DNA of 64,000 nucleotides, taken from NCBI RefSeq assembly GCF_902712875.1, contig NZ_LR743509.1, positions 372,001 through 436,000 on the forward strand, written 5' to 3'. The DNA comes from Hyphomicrobium sp. ghe19. GTDB lineage: Bacteria; Pseudomonadota; Alphaproteobacteria; Rhizobiales; Hyphomicrobiaceae. The notes below the pieces were generated by a model that saw only the letters and a list, made by a program, of their open reading frames with translations, searched no databases and was not told the origin of the DNA. Positions within the stretch are counted from its first letter, which is position 1, and every line of letters starts with the position of its first letter. Of this stretch, positions 1 through 9,835 are shown piece after piece. The position numbers and the translations under genes were made by a program.

Positions 1-732
<732 letters not shown>

Positions 733-754
733 TGCCGGGCTTCGCGTAAGATCG

Positions 755-789
755 AAGGGCATGTGCCGGTCCCGGTGCATGCCCTTTTT
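755..789 (+). terminator. Rho-independent terminator after the aldehyde dehydrogenase
   Basis: AAGGGCATG (755-763) pairs with CATGCCCTT (778-786), with further pairing possible inside the loop, and a T-run follows at 785-789. It sits between the ALDH stop and the DUF779 start, so it may partly uncouple the two genes. Confidence 0.7.
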
Positions 790-809
790 CACAAGAGGGA
801 GAGTGCACG

Positions 810-1205
810 ATGGTCAATCGCGTGACGGCGACGCCCGATACTCTGACGCTTCTCAAGAAGCTCGAGGGTATCCACGGACCGCTGCTCTTTCATCAATCGG
901 GCGGTTGCTGCGATGGCAGCGCGCCCATGTGCTACCCCCGTGCCGAGTTCAAGGTTGGCGCTCAAGACGTCTACATGGGCGAGATCGGCGGCCAGCCGTT
1001 CTACATGGGCCGCTCGCAATTCGAATACTGGCAGCACACGCATCTCATCATCGATGTCGTGCCGGGACGCGGATCGGGCTTCTCGGTCGAAAGCCCGGAG
1101 GGTGTTCGCTTCCTGACGCGGTCGCGCATTTATTCGGATGCTGAAAATGACGAACTCGATGCTTTGGGTCCGCCGCCGAGCGGCGTCGAGCATCCGCCTC
1201 TCTAG
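810..1205 (+). CDS. DUF779 family protein
   Basis: A 131-residue cytoplasmic protein without signal peptide or membrane segment. The conserved family core is visible: HQSGGCCDGSAPMC (Cys33, Cys34, Cys41) followed by a VYMGEIGGQPFYMG-like block and QFEYWQHTHLIIDVVPG. The Cys/His-rich pattern suggests metal binding, which is inference. Members of this family are found next to acetaldehyde dehydrogenases and are often annotated as acetaldehyde dehydrogenase-associated; the biochemical role is not established. An AGAGGGAGAG ribosome binding site lies just upstream of the ATG. A terminator-like hairpin separates it from the dehydrogenase gene. Confidence 0.88.
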   Translation: MVNRVTATPDTLTLLKKLEGIHGPLLFHQSGGCCDGSAPMCYPRAEFKVGAQDVYMGEIGGQPFYMGRSQFEYWQHTHLIIDVVPGRGSGFSVESPEGVRFLTRSRIYSDAENDELDALGPPPSGVEHPPL

Positions 1206-1241
1206 GCGTTTCAAAAAATTCAAAATTCGGGAGAATAACCG

Positions 1242-1841
1242 ATGACGGTTTCACGGACACTGCGCGATATCACAGGGCTTGGCTATACGCCTGCGCGCAT
1301 CGCCAACTCTGCGCTGATCCTTATCGATTGCCAGAATACGTATCGCGAAGGTGTGATGCAGCTCGAGGGCGTCGAGCCCGCGCTCGTTGAATGTCAGGGT
1401 CTCTTAAAGCGTTACCGCGATGCAGGGCGGCCAGTCATTCACATCCAGCACGATGCCGGGGCCGGAACGCCTTACGACGTGAACGCTCCGATCGGCGCCA
1501 TCGCAGACGTGGTGAGCCCCAAAGCGGGAGAGCCAGTCGTCGTGAAGAACTATCCGAGTTCGTTCGAGAAGACGAACCTTGATGAGCTTCTGAAAGGCTA
1601 TGGCGTCGAGGAATTGACCATCGCCGGGTTCATGACGCACGTGTGCGTGAATTCGACGGCGCGGGCCGCTTTCAATCACGGCTATCGCGCTACAGTGGTC
1701 GGCAATGCGACGGCGACCCGCTCGCTTCCCAATCCTTCCGGCGGCGTTATTTCGGCGAAGGAGCTTCACGAAGCCAGCCTCGTGGGGCTCAATGATATAT
1801 TTGCCGTCGTCGTGCCGGCCGCGGACAAGATCACGGACTGA
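1242..1841 (+). CDS. Isochorismatase-family cysteine hydrolase
   Basis: A 199-residue single-domain protein of the isochorismatase-like (nicotinamidase) fold. The catalytic triad is visible: Asp29 in LILIDCQNTY, Lys102 in VVKNYPSSF and nucleophile Cys135 in MTHVCVNSTAR, preceded by the usual non-proline peptide region. Family members hydrolyse amides or enol ethers such as nicotinamide, ureidoacrylate or isochorismate; substrate specificity cannot be assigned here. A GGGAGAA ribosome binding site precedes the ATG. It lies 36 bases after the DUF779 gene and is probably cotranscribed with it. It ends at a strong bidirectional terminator facing trxA. Confidence 0.88.
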   Translation: MTVSRTLRDITGLGYTPARIANSALILIDCQNTYREGVMQLEGVEPALVECQGLLKRYRDAGRPVIHIQHDAGAGTPYDVNAPIGAIADVVSPKAGEPVVVKNYPSSFEKTNLDELLKGYGVEELTIAGFMTHVCVNSTARAAFNHGYRATVVGNATATRSLPNPSGGVISAKELHEASLVGLNDIFAVVVPAADKITD

Positions 1842-1874
1842 TCGGGCCGGTCCCGCAAGAAAATTCCAAAGATA

Positions 1875-1901
1875 AAAAACCCCGCATTCAGCGGGGTTTT
1901 T
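1875..1901. terminator. Bidirectional Rho-independent terminator
   Basis: Perfect 11-bp inverted repeat: AAAAACCCCGC (1875-1885), loop ATTCA, GCGGGGTTTTT (1891-1901). The A-run and T-run give a U-tract in either direction, which suits the convergent isochorismatase gene and trxA. Confidence 0.9.
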
Positions 1902-1933
1902 CAATTCCAGATGTCGTGCGTGAATGACGCGCC

Positions 1934-2266
1934 TTAAACGGCAGCGGCGACGCTCGACGTGATCCAGTCTTCGAGCTTTTTCTTCTGCACGATCGCGCCG
2001 GTGTGCTGGGCGGCGACCTTGCCACCCTTGAAGATCAGCAGAGTCGGCATAGCGCGTATACCGTAATGACCGGTGACCTGCGGGTTCTCGTCAACGTCGA
2101 TTTTCACGACTTTCACTTTGCCAGTCATCTCCTTGGCGACCTGATCGAGTGCCGGCGCCATGGCTTTGCACGGTCCGCACCACGTCGCGTGGAAATCGAC
2201 GAGAACCGGTTCGCTAGACTTCAGAACTTCCTCTTCGAAGCTGGCGTCTGTCACTGCGTTAGACAT
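1934..2266 (-). CDS. trxA: Thioredoxin
   Basis: A 110-residue cytoplasmic thioredoxin of standard length. The redox motif is WCGPC (Cys30 and Cys33) and the cis-proline is in AMPTLLIF. It reduces protein disulfides and is itself recycled by thioredoxin reductase. It is the last gene of the long minus-strand run divL, tsaE-amgK, murU, addB, addA, trxA; the 97-base gap to addA leaves room for its own promoter. The addA-trxA adjacency is common in alphaproteobacteria. Confidence 0.97.
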   Translation of the reverse strand: MSNAVTDASFEEEVLKSSEPVLVDFHATWCGPCKAMAPALDQVAKEMTGKVKVVKIDVDENPQVTGHYGIRAMPTLLIFKGGKVAAQHTGAIVQKKKLEDWITSSVAAAV

Positions 2267-2363
2267 TGATTATGCTCCATTTTCGGGCCCGTTCTATCGG
2301 CCGATGCCGACTTGCCGCCCGTCGGCGGGCAAAAGAAAACTGATCCATGAAGTAGGGATTAGG

Positions 2364-5300
2364 TCAGGAAGCGTCAAGGCTCCCCCAATCGAGGTCCCAA
2401 AGACGGACCGTATAAAGATCGAGGAGGTCGCCCGGAATTTCCATGAGTCGGGGGCCGTCCGTCCAGAGCAGCGCGGCTCGCACGATCCGGCCGGGATAGA
2501 TTTCTCGAAGAGCCAGCCGATATGCCGCAAGCTGATAAAGATAGGCGTCTGCAACCTGGCGCACGTCGGCGGGCGGCGGGCGATTGGTCTTGTAATCGAC
2601 GACGAACACTTCGCCTTCGGTCAGCGCCAAGCGATCGATTTGCCCCGATAGATCGAGGGACGGTCCCTTACCGTTCGGCCGCGGTATGACGGCGGCGATC
2701 GGCGCCTCCGCAACACTGTCGGCTCCGAAGATCGCGGCGAAACTCGGGTGCTCTAAAATCGCGAGCGTTTCTTTGACGATGCTCGCACGCACTCTTGCGG
2801 GAAGAGCCGCGCCGCGTTTGTCGACGAAGGCGGTCGCGATCATCTCACGCCGGTCAACAGCAATCGATGGCAGATGCTGAAGGAGCGCGTGCGTGATCGT
2901 TCCGCGTAAGAACCGATTGGCGCCGCCGGCACTGAGTGGCGAGGGCGTGTCGTTCGTCGCTGCGGCGTCCTGCTTGGCGGGAACGCGCGGCTCGCCCTCG
3001 GCATCGGGTGCATAAGGTTCGAGACGCGACGGCGCGAGCGGCACGGAAAGTTTCGGTTCGGCTGGCGCACGGCGCGTTGCGAAGCCGGGCCGGGCAAACG
3101 CGCTCTGTTCGGCTCGCTTTTCGTGCTTCGGCTTTTCAGGCTCCGCTATTTGCGGCCATTCCATGCGCCAAATTTTCCGGCCGTCGCCGAGATCGATTTC
3201 CTCCATGGCCGGGATCAACGCAGCAGACGCCACGTCATACCAGCAGCCATCGGCGCGGCCGCGCTTGGTTTCGAAGCCCGCGATGTAGAGCCTGTCCCTG
3301 GCTCGCGTCATGGCGACGTAGAGGAGCCGATTTCGCTCTTCCGTGTCGGCCTGTTCCTTTTCTCTGCGCGCCCCTTCAACAGCCGGAACGCGGTTTGTAC
3401 CCTTGACGCACCAGACGATTGCTTCGGAGGATTCCTCTGCAAGCGAATGTGCAGCAAGTTTCACGAGACGCGAAGATGCGTCGTCACCAGACGACGTGGT
3501 GCAGGTGTCGGGAAGAAAGACGATCGGTGCCTCGAGGCCTTTTGCGCCGTGCACGGTCATGACGCGAACTTCGTCACGGCCGTGCTCCATGTCGCGCTTC
3601 ACCTCGGGGTTCGCGTCGCGGAGCTTCGCTAGAAATTGCGTAAGCGACGGTGGATTGCTTTCGTCGAAGGAGAGCGCGAGATCGAGGAATTCGTCGATGA
3701 CATCGGCGGCTTCGGGTCCGAGCCGGTTCAGCATTTTCTCGCGGCCGCCATCGCGATCGAGAACGCGAGAGAAGAACTCGAACGGCGGGATGAAGTCTGC
3801 CTTGTCGCGCCAGCGTTTCAGCGTTTCGGCTGCGTCCGTGAATGCGGAATTCGTATCGGCGCTTTCGAGCAGAGCGGACCACAGCGTCCGTTTGCGGCCA
3901 TGCGCGATTTCGAGAAGATGGTCGTCGTTGAGGTTGAAGAGGGGACCCTTCAAAACGGTCGCCAACGCCAGATCGTCTTCAGGCAAGGTCAAGAAGTCGC
4001 CGAGGACGATCAGGTCCTGAACTGCGATCTGATCCGTCAGCCTGACGCGGTCTGAACCTGCGACGGGGATGCCACGCCGCTTCAGTGCCGCGACCATGGG
4101 CACCGCGAACGGGTTTCGCTTCCGCACGAGGATCAAGATATCGCCGGCGCGAATGGGGCGGTTCTCGGAAGGCAATCGTTCGGCCCCGTCGATCCAGTTC
4201 TTGATCGTATCCGCGATGCGATCCGCGAGCCGGTTAGCGGGCGAACGCTCGTTCGTATCGGAAAGAGGGTTCCACGGATCGGCGACGACCGTTTCGTCGG
4301 GCATCTCGGTCGGCCATATCTCGACCAGGCCCGCGTGCCCGATTCGGTTGGCGACGTGGTCGATGCTGCCATTGTCGGCGGTCAATCCGGGCGTGCGGGC
4401 CGGATCGGCAAACACGCGATCGACTGCGGCCAAAACGGGCGCGACGGTACGGAAAGACAGCGTAAGCGGCACGCGTCTCCACGCGAGATTGGCGCCGGTG
4501 GCGAGCGCCGCGAAACGCTGGCCCATTTCGGCGAACATCTTCGGTGCGGCGCCTTGGAACGAATAGATCGACTGCTTTTCGTCGCCGACGGCAAATACGG
4601 TGCGCGTCACTGCACCGGCACCCATGTCGGCGAAGAACTCGTGCGCGAGCGCGGAAATGATCTCCCACTGCTCGGGGCTCGTGTCCTGCGCTTCGTCGAC
4701 GAGAATATGATCGAGGCCGCCGTCGAGCTTGAAAAGAACCCACTGCGCCTGGCCTTTTTCGCTCGTCAGAAGTTCGCGGGTTTTCAGAATGAGATCGTCG
4801 AAATCGAGCGCGCCGGCAGAATTTCGCGCAGCCGCGTAGCGCCTCAGCACGGAGCCGGCGAGCTGATAAAGGGCGAGCGACGCGTCGATCAGCGTCAGCG
4901 CTTTCAATTCCTGAGAAAGTTTGAAGAAATTCTGCTGCGCCTGCTGGCAGCGATCATGCAAGCCCGGTTTTGCCTGGGAAAGTGCCTTCGTCATCAGGCT
5001 CTTTCGGAGCGCTTCTCCGCTGTCGACGAGGAAGTAATCGCCGAGAGCATGCGCGCGGCGCTGGGGCTCGGCGTGCGCCATCATCCCGATTAATTTTGCG
5101 CTATGGCCGGCATCCGTTTTGCCGCCGGTTGCCAGCAGCTCCGAGAGTTCGCGGATGTCTTCCTTCGAGAGAACGTTCGCGCATTCGGTATGAAGATCAG
5201 CGACTGCGACGGAGGCACGCACGTTAAGTTCTTTGCGAAGATGAGCATCCATCGCCGCGAGCCCGTCTTCGATCCTGCCGGGTTCGACGTGGGCGGTAGC

Positions 5301-5948
5301 TTCGAGCCATTTGCGCTCCTCGACCGCCTTGGAAATAAGCTGATCGAAATGCGCGTCGGCGGCGTAGCGAATGACGAAATCGAGTGCCTTGCCAAGCGAC
5401 GCATTCGGTGCGCCGGTTGCCTCGGTCAATGTCGCCTCGATCGCGTCGGCCTTGAGTTCGCGTGCGGCCTGGTCGTCTAGGATCTTGAAATCAGGCGGCA
5501 CGCCTGCTTCCAGGGGGAAGCGCTGCAAGAGCCGCTCGGCGAAGGCGTGGATCGTTTGCACCTTGAGGCCGCCGGGCGTTTCGATAGCGAGCGCGAAGAG
5601 CGTTCGGGCGCGTTGCATCAAGTCGACGGAGGCGGGCAGGCCGACGATCTTGGAAAGGTCTTTGTGCAGCGTTTCGTCGTCGGCTGTCACCCAGCCGGCG
5701 AGACGGTCGAAAACGCGTTTCGACATTTCGGCTGCGGCCGCCTTCGTAAAGGTGAGGCAGAGGATGCGCTCGGGGCGCGTTCCGGCGAGCAACAGGCGCA
5801 ATACGCGCAACGTCAAAACGTGTGTCTTGCCGGTTCCGGCGTTGGCGTTGACCCAGGCGGAATTTTGCGGGGCGGAAGCGTCGCTCTGTGCCTGATCGGT
5901 GAAGCGGCGGATGTCTTCAGGCGAGGTCTTCTTGATTTCGAGGTTCAA
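2364..5948 (-). CDS. addA: AddA helicase-nuclease subunit of the AddAB double-strand break repair complex
   Basis: A 1194-residue UvrD/Rep-type helicase fused to a C-terminal RecB-like nuclease; with AddB it resects double-strand breaks for RecA. Walker A is in NANAGTGKTHVL (residues about 34-45), motif II is ILVDEAQDTSPEQW, later helicase motifs are VMTVHGAKGLEAPIVF and LYVAMTRARDRLYI, and the nuclease motif is VFVVDYKTNRPPP near the C terminus. The frame extends to an ATG at 5981, but I choose TTG at 5948. That codon overlaps the addB stop as TTGA and has GGAGG seven bases upstream, and the encoded MNLEIKKTSPEDI start looks natural. Translational coupling to addB is therefore likely. Confidence 0.95.
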   Translation of the reverse strand: MNLEIKKTSPEDIRRFTDQAQSDASAPQNSAWVNANAGTGKTHVLTLRVLRLLLAGTRPERILCLTFTKAAAAEMSKRVFDRLAGWVTADDETLHKDLSKIVGLPASVDLMQRARTLFALAIETPGGLKVQTIHAFAERLLQRFPLEAGVPPDFKILDDQAARELKADAIEATLTEATGAPNASLGKALDFVIRYAADAHFDQLISKAVEERKWLEATAHVEPGRIEDGLAAMDAHLRKELNVRASVAVADLHTECANVLSKEDIRELSELLATGGKTDAGHSAKLIGMMAHAEPQRRAHALGDYFLVDSGEALRKSLMTKALSQAKPGLHDRCQQAQQNFFKLSQELKALTLIDASLALYQLAGSVLRRYAAARNSAGALDFDDLILKTRELLTSEKGQAQWVLFKLDGGLDHILVDEAQDTSPEQWEIISALAHEFFADMGAGAVTRTVFAVGDEKQSIYSFQGAAPKMFAEMGQRFAALATGANLAWRRVPLTLSFRTVAPVLAAVDRVFADPARTPGLTADNGSIDHVANRIGHAGLVEIWPTEMPDETVVADPWNPLSDTNERSPANRLADRIADTIKNWIDGAERLPSENRPIRAGDILILVRKRNPFAVPMVAALKRRGIPVAGSDRVRLTDQIAVQDLIVLGDFLTLPEDDLALATVLKGPLFNLNDDHLLEIAHGRKRTLWSALLESADTNSAFTDAAETLKRWRDKADFIPPFEFFSRVLDRDGGREKMLNRLGPEAADVIDEFLDLALSFDESNPPSLTQFLAKLRDANPEVKRDMEHGRDEVRVMTVHGAKGLEAPIVFLPDTCTTSSGDDASSRLVKLAAHSLAEESSEAIVWCVKGTNRVPAVEGARREKEQADTEERNRLLYVAMTRARDRLYIAGFETKRGRADGCWYDVASAALIPAMEEIDLGDGRKIWRMEWPQIAEPEKPKHEKRAEQSAFARPGFATRRAPAEPKLSVPLAPSRLEPYAPDAEGEPRVPAKQDAAATNDTPSPLSAGGANRFLRGTITHALLQHLPSIAVDRREMIATAFVDKRGAALPARVRASIVKETLAILEHPSFAAIFGADSVAEAPIAAVIPRPNGKGPSLDLSGQIDRLALTEGEVFVVDYKTNRPPPADVRQVADAYLYQLAAYRLALREIYPGRIVRAALLWTDGPRLMEIPGDLLDLYTVRLWDLDWGSLDAS

Positions 5949-8900
5949 GACGCTGCCTCCTCGTCGACGTGTGCCGACCATTCGGCAACGCGCGCGAGAT
6001 GCGCGTACGCATCGAAATCGTAACGATAGCCGGGCCGCCGGATGGCGCGGTAGGGCGTTTCCACGCGATCGAACGCGGTAATGAGCTGTTCAAGTCCCGC
6101 GCGTGCTTCGGCGGCGAGTGCTGCGACGTCGTCGCATTTGATCGTCCGCTCTTCGCCGGGCGGCTCGGCGCCGGAAGCGCGGATGTAGCGCAACGCTTCG
6201 ACGGTATGTCCGCTGAGGTGCGGAAATCCGACTTCGCCGAGTGCGATTGCGGCTTCGAGTGGCAGCTGCGGTGAGCGTCCTGCCTTGACGGCTGTGTCGC
6301 TCGGCGCGGCTCCCGTTTTGTAGTCGGTAATGACAATCGCCGCGCCCTTGTCGTCGATGCGATCGGCGCGCGCCGTCAGTGTGAATGGCCTGCCGCCGGA
6401 GTCGAGTACGAGCCTTCCCGAAGTTTCGGCGATGATCGCCTGGACGCCGTCGCGTCGCGCCGCCTCCGTCATCGCGAACCATGCGAGGAAACGTTTAAGG
6501 CGTGGCAGCCAGAAGGCCGCGACGCGGGGATGGCCCGTGTAGGTTTCGAGGACGACGGTGGCGATGCGTTCGAGTTCCGCACGCGGATCAGCGGGCAGCG
6601 CGCTCGGGTACTCGGTCGCAAATTGCGACATGACACTGTGCACCAGTCCGCCGCGGAGGCTCGCGTCGGGTGCGGCACCCAGCTCCGGCAATGGATCGAG
6701 CTTCAGGACGTGGCGTGCGAAGATCGCGTAGGGATTGCTCGTCCAACGCTCGATCTCGGTCACGCTCAATTTTCGCGGGCGTGCATCGACGGGCGGCCTT
6801 GGCTCCGGCGCCTCGACACGAATCTCATTTTTCTTGTCGATAAAGTCTCTGGATCGCGCCCAAGCCAGCCAAGGTTTGTCCGCATCGAGAGCGGGCAAAA
6901 GCTCCATGCCTTTAAGCAGCGCCGTCGTGCGCATGAGCCAGCGGGATGGGACCGTCGGAACGCCGCCGACCTTTTCGGCACGTGTCAAATAAACCGTCTC
7001 GGCGCCGAGAAGCGAGACGAAGTCGTGGGCGGCGCGGCCGGTTTCTTCCTCCGGTGAGGGGAGCCCCAGCTCGCTGCGCATCGGCCGGTTGAGCCAAGCG
7101 CCGGGCTCTGCGGCTTCAGGCCAGGTGCCTTCATTCAACGAGCCGATGATCAGCACGTCGGGTTGCTGCAGGCGCGCTTCGAAGGGACCCCAGATCGCAA
7201 TGCGCGGATGCACGGCGGTGCGCTCGCGGACGTTTTCCTTGGCGAGCAGCGTCGCGTAGAGATCGGCGTAATCGGTGGCGCGTATTTCGACGTCGGGTGT
7301 TTCGGGCTTCAGAAGCTCCATGAAGAAGTGGCTGGCGACTTTGCCGGCTTCACCCTGCCAAAGCGGGTTTTGCCCGTTGGACGTAGACGCTTCATCTTCG
7401 GGAAGTGCGGCGAGAGCTTCGGCGCTCTCGGCATGGGCACGGGCGAAATCGGCGAGCGTGTGCGGGCTTTGATCGGCGTAGAGATCGGTCAGCGGTTTGA
7501 AAGCCTCTGCAACCTTCGTCACGAGCAGGCGCGAACCTTCGCGGTCTTCGGCCCATAGGCGCCGCGCAGCGACATGCATGAATTTCTTTTCGCCGTCGTC
7601 GCGCTCGGCCGTGTCGAGGGCGGCGAGAATCCCTTCCACGCCGCGGCCGAGGTATGCCGTGCGGAAGGCGCTGATTTCGAGCGCGCGCGCAAAGCGGCGA
7701 ATATCGAAGGTTTTCATGCCGGCGCGGCACAGCGGGTGGCGCAGCAGCGCCATCGTCTCGGCCGGTGCGAAATCGCTGACGACTGCGTTGATGACGAGGG
7801 CGAGAAACGCGCCCGGAACGGTTTTCGCGAACGGCCGTCCGGCGCTGTCGTCAACGCGGATGCCCCAGGCTTCGAGACGGATCGCGACGCGCCGCGCGAG
7901 CAATCGGTCCGGCGAAACGAGCGCGGCGGTTCGACCCGGCGTTTCGATGGCTTCGCGCAGGATCAATGCAACGGTTTCGGCTTCGTCCTGCGCGGACGGT
8001 GCTTCGATCAAGGATACGCCGGAAAGCGCGGCCTCAAGTTCGTCGCGGTCGGCTTTGGCCGCGAATTCGTGCCAGCGCGCGGTCGTCGCGGAAGGCCGCA
8101 TCGCCTCGCTGAAAAACGCTGAGCGCGCGGTGCGGGCCGCGTCGACGTTGACGCCGGGCAATGTCTTCACGTCACTTCTCGAAATGCCGAGGCCGTCGAG
8201 CAGCTTCCGCAAGCCGAACTGCGGGTGCTCCGGGTGGAGCGGCACGATCTGGTTCCAGCTTTCCTCGTCGAGCGTTTGATCGAGAGCGGGAAGGACGATG
8301 GCGCCCGAGGGGTGGGCGGCTACGGCGCGCATCAACGTCACCGTTGAAGGGATGGAGCCCGTGACGCCCGCGACGATGACGACCTCGTCGGGTTTCAGCT
8401 TCGCGATGCGGTCGGCTTCGGCGAGGATCAGTGCGTTGCGGCGGGCTTCGGGCGACGTCAGGCCGTGCGCCTCGAGATGGAGCGGCCAGTACTCGGTGAC
8501 GATCTTCAGGAAGTCGACCGTCTTTTTCCAATGCTCGGAGTAGGCTTCGGGAACGAGCGATTGGATGCCCGACAGCGAGACGTTCTCGCGTTCGATGTCG
8601 TCCATCAGCTTGCCGAGTTCGGCGGCGAGCTGGGCTGCTTGTGCCGGCGTCGATCCGAGGGTGGTGTTTCCCGATTGCGAGGCGGCTTCCGCCATCGATT
8701 GGCGCCACCGCGCGACGAGCTGCATCAGGGTCAGCATCCGGTCGAGTGCATTGATCGCGGGCGGTTGCTCCAGCGCTTCCGCGCCGGATGGACCTAGTTC
8801 CGCAATGCTCGTGATCAGTGAGAGGTCGCCTTCGCCTTCCGAGATCGGCTGGATGCGCGGCATGATCAGCGCACGCGTGTTCGCGACGGCCAGGAAAGCT

Positions 8901-9073
8901 TCGCGCGCGACGCGTGCCGCGCGGCGTGTCGGCAGCAGTAGCGTAATTTTCGGAAGCGTCAGAATGCCGGGCGGCGTGCCACCGGCGGCCGGAAGATCGC
9001 CGTTCAGGATCGCGCGTGCGAGCGCTTCGAGAAACGGCACTCCGAGCGGCAATGTGAAGACGTTTGCCGACAT
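5945..9073 (-). CDS. addB: AddB nuclease subunit of the AddAB double-strand break repair complex
   Basis: A 1042-residue partner of AddA. An inactivated helicase-like N-terminal region is recognised by LLLPTRRAARVAREAF, and the C-terminal PD-(D/E)XK nuclease block is visible as IVITDYKTGAAPS. I do not see the spread of four cysteines that binds the iron-sulfur cluster in Firmicute AddB, in keeping with the alphaproteobacterial type. The start overlaps the murU-like stop by one base (TGATG), and the end overlaps the addA start (TTGA), so the three genes look translationally coupled. Confidence 0.95.
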   Translation of the reverse strand: MSANVFTLPLGVPFLEALARAILNGDLPAAGGTPPGILTLPKITLLLPTRRAARVAREAFLAVANTRALIMPRIQPISEGEGDLSLITSIAELGPSGAEALEQPPAINALDRMLTLMQLVARWRQSMAEAASQSGNTTLGSTPAQAAQLAAELGKLMDDIERENVSLSGIQSLVPEAYSEHWKKTVDFLKIVTEYWPLHLEAHGLTSPEARRNALILAEADRIAKLKPDEVVIVAGVTGSIPSTVTLMRAVAAHPSGAIVLPALDQTLDEESWNQIVPLHPEHPQFGLRKLLDGLGISRSDVKTLPGVNVDAARTARSAFFSEAMRPSATTARWHEFAAKADRDELEAALSGVSLIEAPSAQDEAETVALILREAIETPGRTAALVSPDRLLARRVAIRLEAWGIRVDDSAGRPFAKTVPGAFLALVINAVVSDFAPAETMALLRHPLCRAGMKTFDIRRFARALEISAFRTAYLGRGVEGILAALDTAERDDGEKKFMHVAARRLWAEDREGSRLLVTKVAEAFKPLTDLYADQSPHTLADFARAHAESAEALAALPEDEASTSNGQNPLWQGEAGKVASHFFMELLKPETPDVEIRATDYADLYATLLAKENVRERTAVHPRIAIWGPFEARLQQPDVLIIGSLNEGTWPEAAEPGAWLNRPMRSELGLPSPEEETGRAAHDFVSLLGAETVYLTRAEKVGGVPTVPSRWLMRTTALLKGMELLPALDADKPWLAWARSRDFIDKKNEIRVEAPEPRPPVDARPRKLSVTEIERWTSNPYAIFARHVLKLDPLPELGAAPDASLRGGLVHSVMSQFATEYPSALPADPRAELERIATVVLETYTGHPRVAAFWLPRLKRFLAWFAMTEAARRDGVQAIIAETSGRLVLDSGGRPFTLTARADRIDDKGAAIVITDYKTGAAPSDTAVKAGRSPQLPLEAAIALGEVGFPHLSGHTVEALRYIRASGAEPPGEERTIKCDDVAALAAEARAGLEQLITAFDRVETPYRAIRRPGYRYDFDAYAHLARVAEWSAHVDEEAAS

Positions 9074-9813
9074 CAGTCGGAACTCGTCGTCAGCGGTGCT
9101 CTGAGTGCGGCTTCCGCTTCCGCTAGCGCATCAGGGGTGCCAACGTGCATCCAAATGCCTTCGAGACGGAGACCATAAAGCCGGCCCTTGTCGATGGCGC
9201 GATCCCACAGTTTGTTCAACGAGAACGGTCCGCTCGGCGCGTTTTCGAACAGACGCGGATGGGCGATTGAAACTCCGGCGAAGACGAACGGCGCAAGGCG
9301 TGGCCCGGTCTGACGCGTCAGGTGGCCCGTCGAGTCCATCTGGAAATCACCGGGACCGTCGTAGCCGATGCTTGCGGCGAGAGGCGCGACGAGCATGAGG
9401 CTGTCCATGAGGTTTGCATCGAAACCGCTCAGCAGGCGATCGAGATTGGAGCCCAGCCCTTCGATCCAAACTGAATCGGAATTATGGATGACGAATGGTT
9501 CGTCGCCGAGCTTCGGCAGCGCACGCAACGCCCCGCCACCCGTGTCGAGAAGTTTGTCGCGCTCGTCGGAAATGGTGATTTTCGGAGCGGAGCGGTGTGC
9601 CAGATGCTTTTCGATTTTGTCAGCGAGGTAGTGAACGTTGACCACGGCACGCTTGATGCCTGCGGCGGCTAGACGATCGAGCACGTGATCGATCAGTGGC
9701 TTGCCGTCGAGCGGCACGAGCGGCTTCGGCAGGGTATTGGTCAGCGGACGCATGCGCTCGCCTTTGCCGGCTGCCAGTACGAATGCGCTGGTGGGGCGCG
9801 TGGCGGACGTCAT
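9073..9813 (-). CDS. murU: Nucleotidyltransferase, MurU-like (N-acetylmuramate-1-phosphate uridylyltransferase)
   Basis: A 246-residue sugar-1-phosphate nucleotidyltransferase. The signature is LAAGKGERMRPLT followed by PKPLVPLDGKPLIDH; the metal-binding Asp is in FVIHNSDSVW. Many such proteins are labelled mannose-1-phosphate guanylyltransferase. Here the gene lies 22 bases after a tsaE-amgK fusion, and AmgK plus MurU form the anabolic cell-wall recycling route (MurNAc to MurNAc-1-P to UDP-MurNAc) known from Pseudomonas and other Gram-negatives. The MurU assignment therefore rests on both family and context. UDP-sugar specificity was not testable from the sequence. Confidence 0.8.
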   Translation of the reverse strand: MTSATRPTSAFVLAAGKGERMRPLTNTLPKPLVPLDGKPLIDHVLDRLAAAGIKRAVVNVHYLADKIEKHLAHRSAPKITISDERDKLLDTGGGALRALPKLGDEPFVIHNSDSVWIEGLGSNLDRLLSGFDANLMDSLMLVAPLAASIGYDGPGDFQMDSTGHLTRQTGPRLAPFVFAGVSIAHPRLFENAPSGPFSLNKLWDRAIDKGRLYGLRLEGIWMHVGTPDALAEAEAALRAPLTTSSD

Positions 9814-9835
9814 GTGAAGCGTCTCCGAAATCGGG

